Numbered from the stretch's first letter, positions 7,749 through 17,217 are shown. The stretch is DNA of 64,000 bases from Xenophilus sp. Marseille-Q4582 (GCF_916700565.1 NZ_CAKAKO010000002.1:930001-994000); one strand, 5' to 3'. Notes: generated by a model not told the origin, from the letters alone. Numbers and translations: made by a program.

Positions 7749-9989
7749 CTAGAGCCGCGCCAGCGCTGCGCGCAACTCGCGCGCGGACAGCAGTTCGCTG
7801 AACACCTGGGGCGGCCGGCCGGGCGCGTGCAGCACGTAGACCGGCACGCCGCTGCGGCCCAGCGCCGCGAGCGCGGCCGTGATGGCGGGATCGCGCCGCG
7901 TCCAATCGGCGCGCAGCAGGCCGACCCGGCGCGCGTCGAAATCGGCCAGCACGCCGGCATCGGCCAGGGCGCCGTGCTTGTTGACCTGGCAGGTCACGCA
8001 CCAGGCGGCGGTGAAGTCCACGAACACGGGCCGGCCTTCGGCTTGCAGCGCGGCCACGCGCGCCTCGGACCAGGGCTGCCAGCGCTCGCCCATCGCGGCT
8101 TGCGCCGGGCCGGGCGCGGCCTCGCGCAGCACGGCCGGCCCCAGCACAGCCGCCAAGCCCACCAGAGCCGCCGCCAGCACGCCGCCCAGCGCCAGCCGCG
8201 CGCGCCCGCGCAGGGTCATGGCCCACACCACCGCGCTGCCGGCCACCAGCAGCATCAGCAGCGCGGCGGCGCCGTCGATGCCGCTTTGCTGCCCCAGCAC
8301 CCAGACCAGCCAGGCCACGGTGGCGAACATCGGGAAGGCCAGCAGGCGGCGCAGCGTGTCCATCCACGGACCGGGCCGGGGCAGCAGCCGCGCCACGGCG
8401 GGCACGAAGCCGGCCAGCAGGTAGGGCAGGGCCAGGCCCAGGCCCAGCGCGCCGAAGAGCAGCAGCGCCTGGGCGGCCGGCAGGCTGATCGCCAGCCCCA
8501 GCGAGGCGCCCATGAAGGGCGCGGTGCAGGGCGAGGCGACCAGCACGGCCAGCACGCCCGAGAGGAAGTCGTTGGCCACCGGATGCCGGAGCTGGCGCTG
8601 GCTCAGCGCCGCGGGCGCGAGCATGCCGAACTCGAAGACGCCCGCCAGGTTCAGCCCCAGCAGCGTGAACAGCGCCGCCAGCGCGGCCACCACGGCCGGT
8701 GACTGCAGCTGGAAGCCCCAGCCCAGCTGGGCGCCCGCCGCGCGCAGGGCCAGCATCAGGCAGCCCAGCGCCAGGAAGGACAGCAGCACGCCGGCCGTGT
8801 AGGCCAGCGCGGCGCGGCGGTGGCCGGCGCCGTCATGGGCCTGCCGGGTGAAGCCCAGCACCTTGATGGCCAGCACCGGGAACACGCAGGGCATCAGGTT
8901 GAGCAGCAGGCCGCCCAGCAGCGCGCCGATCAGCGCGGCCACGAGGCCGGTGCGGGTCCCCGGGGCGGCGGGCGCCGCTGCCGCCGTGCCTTCGGCGGCC
9001 GCGCGGTTGGCGTCCAGCGCCGCCTGCAAGGCGGGCGACACGCCCGCGGGCGCCGCGACCGCGCGCCAGCTGCCCTGCACCGGCGCTTCGATGCGCCAGG
9101 CCACCGGCTGGCCGGCCCGCGCGGCGGCGCGCCGGTCCTCGCCTTCCAGTGCCAGCACGATGGGCATCACCGCGGGGCTGGCGCTGCGCTGCGGGTCCAG
9201 CGGCAGCGAGGCGGTCCACACACCGCCGGTCCAGGCCTGCGTCCAGTCCTGGCCCGCGACGGCGCCATTGCGGATCACCTCGCCGGTTTCGGGATAGAAG
9301 CCCAGCGTCTTGCCGTGCGCGGCGGCGGGCAGGCCGTCGGCGCGCACCTGCAGGCGGTCGGCCTCGGCCGTGACCGTGCCGGCATCCGTCAGCGGCGCGG
9401 GCTGGGCGGCCAGCGCGGCCTCGAACTCGGCGCCGTGCGAGGCCGTGGAGCCCTGCGCCGGCAGCTTGAGCACGAAGCGGCCTTCTTCCGGAATGCACTC
9501 CTTGCGGCAGACCAGCCAGGAGGCCTGCAGCTCGATGGGCACCGTCGCCGCGCCCACCAGCGCGGCAGGCGGCCGGAAGTCCGGCGCCACCTGCACCGGC
9601 ACCGGCAGCAGCACCGTGCCTTCATAGCCGTAGTTGGCGAGCTGCCCGATGGGGAATTTCTGGGGCGTGGGCCAGGCGATGTCACCGGCCACCAGGCCCG
9701 GCGGCAGCGTCCACCGCAGCTCGGTGGGCAGGCCCGAGTCGCCGGCGTTCTTCCAGTAGGTGTGCCACTCGGGCTGGTGCGTGATCTTCAGGCCCAGCCA
9801 CACCGTGGCGCCCGGCACCAGGCCCTGCGGCGCCTGGGCCAGCAGCTCGGCCTGCACATAGGGCGTGGTCAGCGTGCTCGCGGCGGATGCGCCCGCCGGC
9901 CCTTGCGGCTGCGCGGCGGCGGGCCCCCCCACAGCGCCGGCCAGCAGGGCGGCGCCGAAGCAACGAAGAAGGGGGAAAAGCATGCTCAT
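7749..9989 (-). CDS. DsbD/ScsB-family transmembrane thiol-disulfide reductase
   Basis: This 746-residue inner-membrane protein should carry electrons from cytoplasmic thioredoxin to periplasmic thiol proteins. In order: a signal peptide (residues 1-26, ending AAA-QPQ), an N-terminal DsbD-like periplasmic domain with the CRKECIPEE cysteine pair, a polytopic DsbD domain of about eight helices (roughly residues 370-600, with SPCTAPFMGASLG), and a C-terminal thioredoxin domain with Cys664-Val-Thr-Cys667 (FTAAWCVTCQVNK). The N-terminal pair and layout look closer to the ScsB subgroup than to classical E. coli DsbD. The ATG at 9989 is chosen because it begins a proper signal peptide. It lies between the alaX-type gene and the redoxin on the same strand. 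Confidence 0.9.
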   Translation of the reverse strand: MSMLFPLLRCFGAALLAGAVGGPAAAQPQGPAGASAASTLTTPYVQAELLAQAPQGLVPGATVWLGLKITHQPEWHTYWKNAGDSGLPTELRWTLPPGLVAGDIAWPTPQKFPIGQLANYGYEGTVLLPVPVQVAPDFRPPAALVGAATVPIELQASWLVCRKECIPEEGRFVLKLPAQGSTASHGAEFEAALAAQPAPLTDAGTVTAEADRLQVRADGLPAAAHGKTLGFYPETGEVIRNGAVAGQDWTQAWTGGVWTASLPLDPQRSASPAVMPIVLALEGEDRRAAARAGQPVAWRIEAPVQGSWRAVAAPAGVSPALQAALDANRAAAEGTAAAAPAAPGTRTGLVAALIGALLGGLLLNLMPCVFPVLAIKVLGFTRQAHDGAGHRRAALAYTAGVLLSFLALGCLMLALRAAGAQLGWGFQLQSPAVVAALAALFTLLGLNLAGVFEFGMLAPAALSQRQLRHPVANDFLSGVLAVLVASPCTAPFMGASLGLAISLPAAQALLLFGALGLGLALPYLLAGFVPAVARLLPRPGPWMDTLRRLLAFPMFATVAWLVWVLGQQSGIDGAAALLMLLVAGSAVVWAMTLRGRARLALGGVLAAALVGLAAVLGPAVLREAAPGPAQAAMGERWQPWSEARVAALQAEGRPVFVDFTAAWCVTCQVNKHGALADAGVLADFDARRVGLLRADWTRRDPAITAALAALGRSGVPVYVLHAPGRPPQVFSELLSARELRAALARL

Positions 9990-10065
9990 GGCGCAGCTGC
10001 GACGCCGGGCGCGCCTGCGAAGTTCCGGGCGATGCGCCGCGGCGCGGGGGCTGGCGGGACCGGTG

Positions 10066-10809
10066 TCATGCCCAGCCCAGCACCACGCGCCGTGAACTCG
10101 CACTCTTTTTCTCGACCTTCACCACCTGCAGGGCGCCGATCTCGGCCGTGTTGGCCACGTGCGTGCCGCCGCAGGGCTGCAGGTCGATCAGCACGTCGCC
10201 GGCGCCGATGCGGATGGTGCGCACCTGCCCCGTGCCGCGCGGCGGCTGCACGCTCATGCTCTTGACCAGCGACGGGTTGGCGTCCAGCTCGGCGTCGCTG
10301 ACCGCGCCCACCGTCAGCGGATGCGCCTGGGCGACCAGCCGCGCCAGGCCGGCCGTCAGCGCGTCCTTGTCCAGCGCCTCGGTCATGTGGAAGTCCAGCC
10401 GCGCATGCTCGGGCGTGATGGAGCAGCCGTTGACCGGCTGCGCCACCAGGTGGCACAGCAGGTGCGTGGCGGTGTGGAAGCGCATCAGCCGGTGGCGGCG
10501 CTCCCAGTCCAGCGCGGCCTGCACCGTGTCGCCGGGGGCCAGCGCCGCCAGCGCCGCTTCCTGGTCCGGGGCGGGCACATGCAGGATCTCGGCCGTGGGC
10601 CGGCCTTCGGCATCCTTGGCCTTGCGCGTGTCGGCGATGCGCAGGCTGCGCCCGCCGGCGAACCGCAGCACGCCGCTGTCGCCGGCCTGGCCGCCGCCCA
10701 GCGGGTAGAACACCGTGCGGTCCAGCACCACACCTTCGGCCTTCACGGCGAGCACGCGCGCCTCGCACTGGCGCAGGTAGGCATCGGTGCGGAACAGATC
10801 CTCGGTCAT
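10066..10809 (-). CDS. AlaX-type alanyl-tRNA editing hydrolase
   Basis: A free-standing trans-editing protein (247 residues) related to the editing domain of AlaRS, which removes Ser or Gly wrongly loaded on tRNA-Ala. The zinc-binding motifs are both present: HTATHLLCH (HXXXH) in the middle and CGGTH (CXXXH) near the C-terminus. An N-terminal beta-barrel region has FYPLGGGQAGDSG, typical of AlaX-M forms. The start at 10809 (MTEDLFRTDAYLR) fits the family; a start at 10881 would add 24 poorly conserved residues. It precedes the DsbD-type gene by 76 bp, probably without functional connection. Confidence 0.9.
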   Translation of the reverse strand: MTEDLFRTDAYLRQCEARVLAVKAEGVVLDRTVFYPLGGGQAGDSGVLRFAGGRSLRIADTRKAKDAEGRPTAEILHVPAPDQEAALAALAPGDTVQAALDWERRHRLMRFHTATHLLCHLVAQPVNGCSITPEHARLDFHMTEALDKDALTAGLARLVAQAHPLTVGAVSDAELDANPSLVKSMSVQPPRGTGQVRTIRIGAGDVLIDLQPCGGTHVANTAEIGALQVVKVEKKSASSRRVVLGWA

Positions 10810-11017
10810 GCCGGGATGGTAGCGGCGCCCGCACAAGCCCTTGCGCCTGGGTATTTGTGGTTGCGGAGTGAAGACTGACATGGCACATTCGAGGTGACGT
10901 TTTTTGGCACTGGAAGGTGCGTCAGGCCAGACAAGCGGGAGGGCTTCACAGAATGAGCCCGAAATTCTGACGTTTTTGGTCAGATCAGGGAGTCGGTCTG
11001 TTAACTTTCGTCCTAAA

Positions 11018-11035
11018 TTGACGCATCGGCGTCAA
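11018..11035. promoter_or_regulatory. Inverted repeat TTGACG-N6-CGTCAA upstream of small membrane gene
   Basis: A perfect 6-bp dyad with a 6-bp spacer lies 16 bp before the ATG at 11052, in the 240-bp gap between two divergently read genes. Size and place fit an operator for a dimeric repressor. No matching regulator was identified. Confidence 0.3.
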
Positions 11036-11051
11036 CTTGGGAATTCGGGTC

Positions 11052-11378
11052 ATGGATGCTTCCCTCTTGAGCTGGCTCGCCGTGGGCGCCGGGCTGGTGT
11101 TGTTGGTGGTTCTGGTGGTGATGCAGCGCGCGAACCCACGCAAGCCCAAGGACCGGCGGCCCCGCGAAACACAGATGGTGGCGCTGGTGCGCCGCCGCCG
11201 CGAACTCACGTCGCAGCTGGCCGAACTGGCAGGCGACCAGAGCAAGCAATTGCTGCAGGCCGAGGCGCGCCGGCTCAAGGGCAGCGCCTCGGACATCGCC
11301 GTGCTCGAGGCCGCCGTGGCACGCGCCGAACGCCTGAGCGACCGCGCCGGCCTGCGGGCCGAAGCGCCGGTGCGCTGA
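11052..11378 (+). CDS. Small single-span membrane protein, function unknown
   Basis: This 108-residue product has one N-terminal transmembrane helix (LLSWLAVGAGLVLLVVLVVM, about residues 4-23), then a basic and coiled-coil-like cytoplasmic tail (RRRRELTSQLAELAGDQSKQLLQAEARRLKGS). No known domain was recognised. The ATG at 11052 begins the hydrophobic segment; an in-frame TTG at 11037 is less likely. It probably once preceded the creatininase-family gene closely, but an IS element now lies between them. Confidence 0.7.
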   Translation: MDASLLSWLAVGAGLVLLVVLVVMQRANPRKPKDRRPRETQMVALVRRRRELTSQLAELAGDQSKQLLQAEARRLKGSASDIAVLEAAVARAERLSDRAGLRAEAPVR

Positions 11379-11383
11379 CCCGT

Positions 11384-11406
11384 GCGGCGCCGGCGGCCGG
11401 CGCCGC
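11384..11406. terminator. GC-rich hairpin after small membrane gene
   Basis: A 10-bp perfect stem (GCGGCGCCGG with CCGGCGCCGC, 3-base loop) starts 6 bp after the stop codon at 11378. There is no T run, so it could be a weak terminator or an RNA-stabilising hairpin rather than an intrinsic terminator. Confidence 0.35.
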
Positions 11407-11481
11407 GTTGGCCCGCTGCCTGGGAGCGGGGCCTAAGAACGTGTTCAAAGTCTCACCCTCTTGATGTGAGAAGCTCGGTGG

Positions 11482-11856
11482 GTGAGAAAAGGCTACCCCA
11501 GCGACATCAAGCGCGAGCAGTTCGAGGTGATCCGGCCATTGCTGGAGAGTGCGCGCAGAAAGACTGCCCCACGCAAAGTGGAGCTGTACGAGGTGTTTTG
11601 CGCCGTGCTTTACCTGCTGCGCACGGGCTGTCAGTGGCGGGCACTGCCCAGTGACTTTCCCAAGTGGCGCACCGTGCACTCGTACTTTGCCATCTGGAGC
11701 GAGCCACGCGAGGGTGGCAGCCTGCTGGAGCAGGCATTAAAAAAATCAGGTTGGCGCGGCCCGCGAGAAACTGGGGCGCAACGCCTGCAGCACGCTCTTG
11801 ATCGTGGACGCGCAGAGCGTGAAGAACACGGACACGGCGGGCTTGAAGGGCTATGA
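11482..11856 (+). CDS. IS5-family transposase, first frame (N-terminal part)
   Basis: This frame encodes the N-terminal DUF4096-type domain of IS427-group transposases (MRKGYPSDIKREQFEVIRPL, ELYEVFCAVLYLLRTGCQWR, LPSDFPKWRTVHSYF). It starts at GTG 11482. After a run of seven A at 11739-11745 the frame drifts into non-homologous residues (KKSGWRGPRETG), while the conserved sequence continues one frame on (KNQVGAAREKLG). The functional protein must therefore be made by frameshifting or transcript slippage at the A run, as is common in this subgroup. Confidence 0.88.
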   Translation: MRKGYPSDIKREQFEVIRPLLESARRKTAPRKVELYEVFCAVLYLLRTGCQWRALPSDFPKWRTVHSYFAIWSEPREGGSLLEQALKKSGWRGPRETGAQRLQHALDRGRAEREEHGHGGLEGL

Positions 11857-12274
11857 CGCAGGCAAGAAGGTCTCGGGCATCAAGCGCCACATCGCGGTGG
11901 ACACCCAGGGATTGCCGCATGCGATAGCGGTGACCACGGCCGAGGTGACGGACCGCAAAGGCGCACTGCAGGCGCTACAGCGCTGCAAGCCCCGGTTGAG
12001 CCGGCTACAAAGCCTGCTGTGCGATGCAGGCTACATCGGTCGGCCGTTCGCGCAAGGCGTGCAGCAGATTCTGGGAGGGCATGTGACGGTGCAGATCGCC
12101 AAGAGAAGCGAGCTTCACACTTTCAAGGTGATGCCCAAGCGCTGGGTCGTGGAACGCAGCTTTGCCTGGCTGGACAAGAACAGGAGGCTGTGGAAGAACT
12201 GCGAGCGATGGCTCAACACCAGCCTGCAGTTCGTCCACTTGGCATTCTTGGTGCTCTTGCTCAAGAGACTTTGA
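11798..12274 (+). CDS. IS5-family transposase, second frame (catalytic part)
   Basis: This frame carries the DDE domain: Asp in LIVDAQSVKNTD, Asp in LLCDAGYIGRPF, and Glu in VERSFAWLDKNRRLWKNCER. The coordinate given is a TTG used only to define the frame. The reading frame is open from just after the TAA at 11738-11740, so translation probably enters by a shift at the A run (11739-11745) from the first frame. There are no internal stops, so the element could be active. Confidence 0.88.
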   Translation: MIVDAQSVKNTDTAGLKGYDAGKKVSGIKRHIAVDTQGLPHAIAVTTAEVTDRKGALQALQRCKPRLSRLQSLLCDAGYIGRPFAQGVQQILGGHVTVQIAKRSELHTFKVMPKRWVVERSFAWLDKNRRLWKNCERWLNTSLQFVHLAFLVLLLKRL

Positions 12275-12286
12275 ACACGCTCTAAG

Positions 12287-13144
12287 ATGGCGCCCATGAC
12301 CGCCGCGCCGCGCCTTTCCTTGCCCCGCTTCTGGGCCGAGCTCACCACCCGCGATATCGAGGCGCTGGACCCGGCCCGCACCGTGGCCGTGCTGCCGCTG
12401 GGCGCCACCGAGCAGCACGGCCCGCACCTGCCACTGGGGGTGGACAGCCTGCTGGCCGACGGCCTGGTGCAGGCGACGCTGCCGCAACTGCCCGCCGACC
12501 TGCCCATCCTCTTCCTGCCCACCCAGGCTGTCGGCCTGAGCCCCGAGCATGCGCGCTTCGCGGGCACGCTGACCCTGTCGGCCGAAACACTGATCCGCCT
12601 GTGGAAGGAAATCGGCGCCGGCGTGGCGCGTACCGGGCTGCGCAAGCTGGTGCTGTTCAATGCGCACGGCGGGCATGCGGGCCCGATGGACATCGTGGCG
12701 CGCGAGTTGCGCGAGGCGCATGACCTGCTGGTCTATAGCGTGAGCTGGTTCAACCTGCCGCTGATCGACGCTCAGGGCCAGCCCCTGACGCTGGACCGCT
12801 TCGACGTGCATGCGGGCGAATCCGAAACGGCCATGATGCTCGCGCTCGCGCCCGGCCTGGTGCGCCAGGAACTGGCGCGCAACTTCCGCCCGACGTCGCA
12901 GCAGCGTGCGCGCGACTACCCGATCCTGGGCAACGGCCGCAGTGCCAAGCTCGGTTGGGCGATGCAGGACTACCACCCCGCGGGTGCCGCCGGCAACGCA
13001 GCCGCCGCCACGGCGGCCCAGGGTCGGGCGCTGGTCGACGCCGCGGCCCGCGCTTTCGCGGCGCTGCTGGACGAGGTGTCCCGCCTGCCGCTGGACACGC
13101 TGGCATCGCATCCGCCTCGCTATGATGGGCCGGCGAAGCCCTGA
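12287..13144 (+). CDS. Creatininase-family metal-dependent amidohydrolase
   Basis: This 285-residue protein belongs to the creatininase / MftE-like family of metal-dependent cyclic amide hydrolases. Metal-binding motifs are visible in order: LGATEQHGPHLPLGVD (Glu, His, Asp), FNAHGGHAG (His), and HAGESETAMML (Glu). The substrate cannot be deduced. An insertion sequence ends 4 bp before the ATG. Removing it restores GGGAG 11 bases before ATG 12287, a normal ribosome binding site, so the insertion has separated the gene from its own Shine-Dalgarno and promoter. An ATG at 12296 is the alternative start. Confidence 0.88.
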   Translation: MAPMTAAPRLSLPRFWAELTTRDIEALDPARTVAVLPLGATEQHGPHLPLGVDSLLADGLVQATLPQLPADLPILFLPTQAVGLSPEHARFAGTLTLSAETLIRLWKEIGAGVARTGLRKLVLFNAHGGHAGPMDIVARELREAHDLLVYSVSWFNLPLIDAQGQPLTLDRFDVHAGESETAMMLALAPGLVRQELARNFRPTSQQRARDYPILGNGRSAKLGWAMQDYHPAGAAGNAAAATAAQGRALVDAAARAFAALLDEVSRLPLDTLASHPPRYDGPAKP

Positions 13145-13191
13145 GGCGCAAGCCGGGGCGCGCAGAACTTCACCACAGGGAAACTTGCACC

Positions 13192-13440
13192 ATGGGCATC
13201 ATCTGGACCATCCTCATCGGCTTCGTCGTCGGCCTGATCGCTCGCGCCCTCAAGCCCGGCGATGACTCGGCCGGCTTCATCGTCACCACCATCATCGGCG
13301 TGCTGGGCTCGCTGGTCGCCACCTACGTGGGCCAGGCGCTGAACCTTTATGCCGTGGGGCAGCCGGCCGGCTGGATCGCCTCCGTGCTCGGCGCCATCGT
13401 GCTGCTCTTCCTCTGGGGCATGGTCAAGAAGAAGGGCTGA
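13192..13440 (+). CDS. GlsB/YeaQ/YmgE-family small stress membrane protein
   Basis: This 82-residue protein has three hydrophobic segments and the family pattern: MGIIWTILIGFVVGLIARAL, then the PGDDSAGFIVTTIIGVLGS motif, a central segment, and IVLLFLWGMVKKKG at the end. Such transglycosylase-associated proteins are inner-membrane proteins induced by stress; their biochemical role is unknown. Length is typical. It lies 47 bp after the creatininase-family gene and 4 bp before the thioesterase gene. Confidence 0.92.
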   Translation: MGIIWTILIGFVVGLIARALKPGDDSAGFIVTTIIGVLGSLVATYVGQALNLYAVGQPAGWIASVLGAIVLLFLWGMVKKKG

Positions 13441-13444
13441 GTCC

Positions 13445-13879
13445 GTGACCGCCACGGACCCGGCGCTGCATGCGCGCGTGGCGCGCATCTTCGAGGGCGC
13501 GCCCTTCGTCACCGACATGGGGTTGGAACTGGTCGGCGTCGGCATGGGCTGGTGCGAAACCGCCTTGCCGCTGGGCGCGCGGCACCTGCAGCACGGGGGC
13601 GTCGCCCATGCGGGCGTGATCAGCACGCTGGCCGACCACACGGCTGGGGCCGCGGCCCAGACCGTCTGCCCGCCGGGCCAGACCGTCGTCACGGCCGAAT
13701 TCAAGATCAACCTGCTGCGCCCCGGCCAGGGCGAGCGGCTCGAATGCCGGGCCGTGGTGCTCAAGCCCGGCCGCAACCTGCATGTGGTGGAAGCCGAGGT
13801 CTACGGACAGCGCGGCGAGGCCCGCGTGCTGGTGGCCAAGTTCAACGCCACGATGGCGGTGATTGCCGGCGACTTCTGA
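13445..13879 (+). CDS. PaaI-family hotdog thioesterase
   Basis: This 144-residue hotdog-fold protein resembles PaaI-type acyl-CoA thioesterases. It has the conserved LQHGGVAHAGVISTLADHTAG segment of the catalytic helix (the HGG motif and acidic residue) and TVVTAEFKINLLRPGQGERL on the strand. It begins at GTG 13445, only 4 bp after the preceding stop, so it is likely co-transcribed with the YeaQ-like gene. Its last codons and stop (TTC TGA) lie within the 45-bp sequence shared with an IS110 remnant, so the natural C-terminus may have been replaced by element sequence. The substrate is unknown. Confidence 0.9.
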   Translation: MTATDPALHARVARIFEGAPFVTDMGLELVGVGMGWCETALPLGARHLQHGGVAHAGVISTLADHTAGAAAQTVCPPGQTVVTAEFKINLLRPGQGERLECRAVVLKPGRNLHVVEAEVYGQRGEARVLVAKFNATMAVIAGDF

Positions 13880-13895
13880 GTAACCGTCTTTGAAG

Positions 13896-15054
<1,159 letters not shown>

Positions 15055-15162
15055 AGATACAAGGGGCTTCACGCGCGGCGGCGCGGGCAAGCGCGCAGGA
15101 CCGGGGCGCCGGCGCCGCCTGCGCGTCCGGGCGCGGCGTCGGCGCCCTTTGCCGGCCCCGTG

Positions 15163-15185
15163 CCCTGCCCCATGCAGGGGCAGGG
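15163..15185 (-). terminator. 9-bp hairpin downstream of YXWGXW gene
   Basis: A perfect stem CCCTGCCCC / GGGGCAGGG with a 5-base loop lies 30 bp after the stop of the minus-strand gene at 15215. No T run follows, so it may be a factor-assisted terminator or a 3' stabiliser. Confidence 0.4.
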
Positions 15186-15214
15186 TTCAGGCCGCTCCGG
15201 GGGGGGCTTGCGCC

Positions 15215-15643
15215 TCAATGGCGGTACGGGTTGTTCGGCCGGGCGTCATAGCGGTTCGGCACGCCGTCCCGGTCGCGGTCGCGCCCGTGCGCATGGCCGC
15301 GGCCCGGATGGCCGCGATCGCGGTCCCAGCGGCCGGCGCGGTAGTCCCAGCGGCCGTCGTGCTGCACCCATTGCGGGGCGCGATAGGCGTAGCCGGGGCG
15401 GGCCTTCAGCCAGGTGCCCGCGACCCACACGTGGCGGCCGCGCTGCCATTCCCAATGGCCGGGCGACCACACGTAACCGCGGCGCGGCGGCGGCACGCGT
15501 TCGAAGCGCGGCGGTGGCGGGGCCTGGCCGATCTGCACGTTGATGACCGGCTGGGCCTGCGCGACGGAAGGCAGTGCGAAGCTGCCCAAGGAGAGCACGG
15601 CCGCGGCCGCGGTGCTGAGGGTGATGCGGGAAAGTGTGCGCAT
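15215..15643 (-). CDS. Secreted YXWGXW-repeat (BcpO-like) protein
   Basis: This 142-residue exported protein starts with a clear signal peptide (residues 1-30, ending AQA). The mature part has three Trp/Tyr-rich YXWGXW-type repeats: RGYVWSPGHWEWQRGRHVW, VAGTWLKARPGYAYRAPQW and HDGRWDYRAGRWDRD. The C-terminus is rich in His, Arg and Asp and has a DRDRDGVPNRYDARPN segment resembling a calcium-binding type 3 repeat. Such proteins are widespread in Burkholderiales; their role is unknown. It is probably transcribed alone. Confidence 0.85.
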   Translation of the reverse strand: MRTLSRITLSTAAAAVLSLGSFALPSVAQAQPVINVQIGQAPPPPRFERVPPPRRGYVWSPGHWEWQRGRHVWVAGTWLKARPGYAYRAPQWVQHDGRWDYRAGRWDRDRGHPGRGHAHGRDRDRDGVPNRYDARPNNPYRH

Positions 15644-15798
15644 GGTGGCTCCTCTGGGATGTCCGTTCAGGAAGCTCCATGCTCGGCCCCGCGTGTGAAG
15701 CGGATGTCAACGCGTGGCGAAGTCTTGTGCGCGTGGGTGTCGAGCGCGAAAAGAGGCGCGCCAGGGCGTTTCGGGCGCGACCGAAGGCCCGCAGCCGC

Positions 15799-17217
15799 TC
15801 ATTCGCGCAGTTCGCCGAGGTCCACCGCGTCGGCCATCGCGGCCATGCCGGCGGCGTTGGGATGCAGATGGTCGCCGCTGTCGAAGTCCGCGCGCAGGCG
15901 CTGCGGCACGGCTGCATCGCGCAGGGCCGCGTCGAAATCCACAACCGCCGCCACGTCCTGCCGGCCGCGGATCCAGCGGTTGACGGCCTGGCGCGTGCGC
16001 TCGTTCTCCTCGCTCCAGGTGGCCGCGCCGCCGAAGGGCAGCAGCGTGCCCAGCAGCACCTGCACGCCGCGCGCGCGTGCGGCGGCCATGAGCTGCTCGA
16101 AGCCCGCGATGAGCTGCGGCGGATCGGCCAGCTGCGCGGCCGGCGCGAGGGGCGACAGCTCGCCGTTCATCCTCCCGAAGCCGATGTCGTTGATGCCGAT
16201 CAGCATCAGCACGTGGGTGACGCCGCTTTGCCGCAGCACGTCGCGTTCGAAGCGCTTGAGCGCGCTGTCGGCCACGCCGTCGCGCAGCAGGCGGTTGCCG
16301 CCGATGCCGGCATTGACCACCGACACGGCCGGGCGCAGGTCGCGCACGCGCGCGGCCAGCCGCAGCGGGTAGCTGCCCAGCTGCGGATCGCCCGCGCCGC
16401 CGCCATCGGTCAGTGAATCGCCGAAGGCGACGAGCAGGCGCGTGTCGCGCGCGGCCTGCACGTCGAGCGCGCTGAGCGCGGGCGCCCAGTCCAGCGCCTG
16501 GGCCTCGCGCGGCTGCGCCTGGGCGCACTGGTCGCCCGGCATCACCCAGCCGGCACCGCCCTCGCGCGTGATTGGGTAGCCGGCGGCCAGCGCGAAGGGG
16601 CGGGCCAGGTGGTAGCTCAGCGCCAGCGACTGGCCCGCGCGCGCCGTGAAGCGCACGGGGTCGCTCCAGCGCGTGGCGCCGGGCGCCAGCGTGAGGCCGG
16701 CCTGCCCGTCGAAGCGCAGCGGCACGATGCTGCGCGGCGACAGTGCCGCGCCGCCGGTGGACAGGCCCAGCGTGGCCTGGTCGATCAGCAGCGGCTCCAG
16801 CGCCCAGCGGTTGGACAGGCGCACGCGCCACTGCCGCCCGCCCAGCGCCACCTGCACGCGCAGGCGCACCGTCTGGTCGTTGAACACACGCGGCGGGCGC
16901 GTGGGCCATCCCGGGGCGACCATCTGCTGGCGGTAATCCCGCTCGGCCACCGCCCAGGCGGCCACCCAGCGGGCGTCGTCCGGGCCAGGCGTGGCGGATT
17001 GCGCCAGGGCCGGGGCCGCCATGCCGGCGCTGCCGAAGGCCAGGCCGAGCTGGCCCAGCAGCCAGTCGCGGCGCGTGAGGCGGCCCGTGGGGCCCGGAGC
17101 AGGACTTTCGTCTGCGAAGCCGTCCGCGGAGCAGGGGCGCGAGCCGGCGGCGTGAAGCGCCGGCCCGGCATCGGAAGGGGGCGAGGCGGTCGCGCGGTCA
17201 GCGGGCATGCACAGCAT
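15799..17217 (-). CDS. Exported SGNH/GDSL-family hydrolase
   Basis: This 472-residue protein has a Tat-like signal around residues 48-72 (LTRRDWLLGQLGLAFGSAGM, ending ALAQ). A beta-rich region (about 80-240) precedes the SGNH hydrolase domain. Block I is VAFGDSLTDGGG (nucleophile Ser), then GIGGNRL (Gly and Asn blocks), GINDIGFG, and block V DSGDHLHPNAAG (catalytic Asp and His). Such enzymes deacetylate or hydrolyse esters of sugars and lipids in the periplasm or outside; the substrate is unknown. The first 45 residues before the Tat motif are low in conservation, so the true start may be downstream. Confidence 0.88.
   Translation of the reverse strand: MLCMPADRATASPPSDAGPALHAAGSRPCSADGFADESPAPGPTGRLTRRDWLLGQLGLAFGSAGMAAPALAQSATPGPDDARWVAAWAVAERDYRQQMVAPGWPTRPPRVFNDQTVRLRVQVALGGRQWRVRLSNRWALEPLLIDQATLGLSTGGAALSPRSIVPLRFDGQAGLTLAPGATRWSDPVRFTARAGQSLALSYHLARPFALAAGYPITREGGAGWVMPGDQCAQAQPREAQALDWAPALSALDVQAARDTRLLVAFGDSLTDGGGAGDPQLGSYPLRLAARVRDLRPAVSVVNAGIGGNRLLRDGVADSALKRFERDVLRQSGVTHVLMLIGINDIGFGRMNGELSPLAPAAQLADPPQLIAGFEQLMAAARARGVQVLLGTLLPFGGAATWSEENERTRQAVNRWIRGRQDVAAVVDFDAALRDAAVPQRLRADFDSGDHLHPNAAGMAAMADAVDLGELRE

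Larger units (their letters stand above)
11437..12282 (+). mobile_element. Complete IS5-family (IS427-type) insertion sequence, 846 bp
   Basis: The ends are 18-bp imperfect inverted repeats (GAACGTGTTCAAAGTCTC on the left, GAGCGTGTTCAAAGTCTC reading in from the right, one mismatch). They are flanked by a TAA direct repeat at 11434-11436 and 12283-12285, the short TNA duplication typical of this subgroup. Two overlapping frames encode the transposase. The duplication is intact, so this is a simple insertion. It lies 5 bp before the ATG of the creatininase-family gene. Confidence 0.92.
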
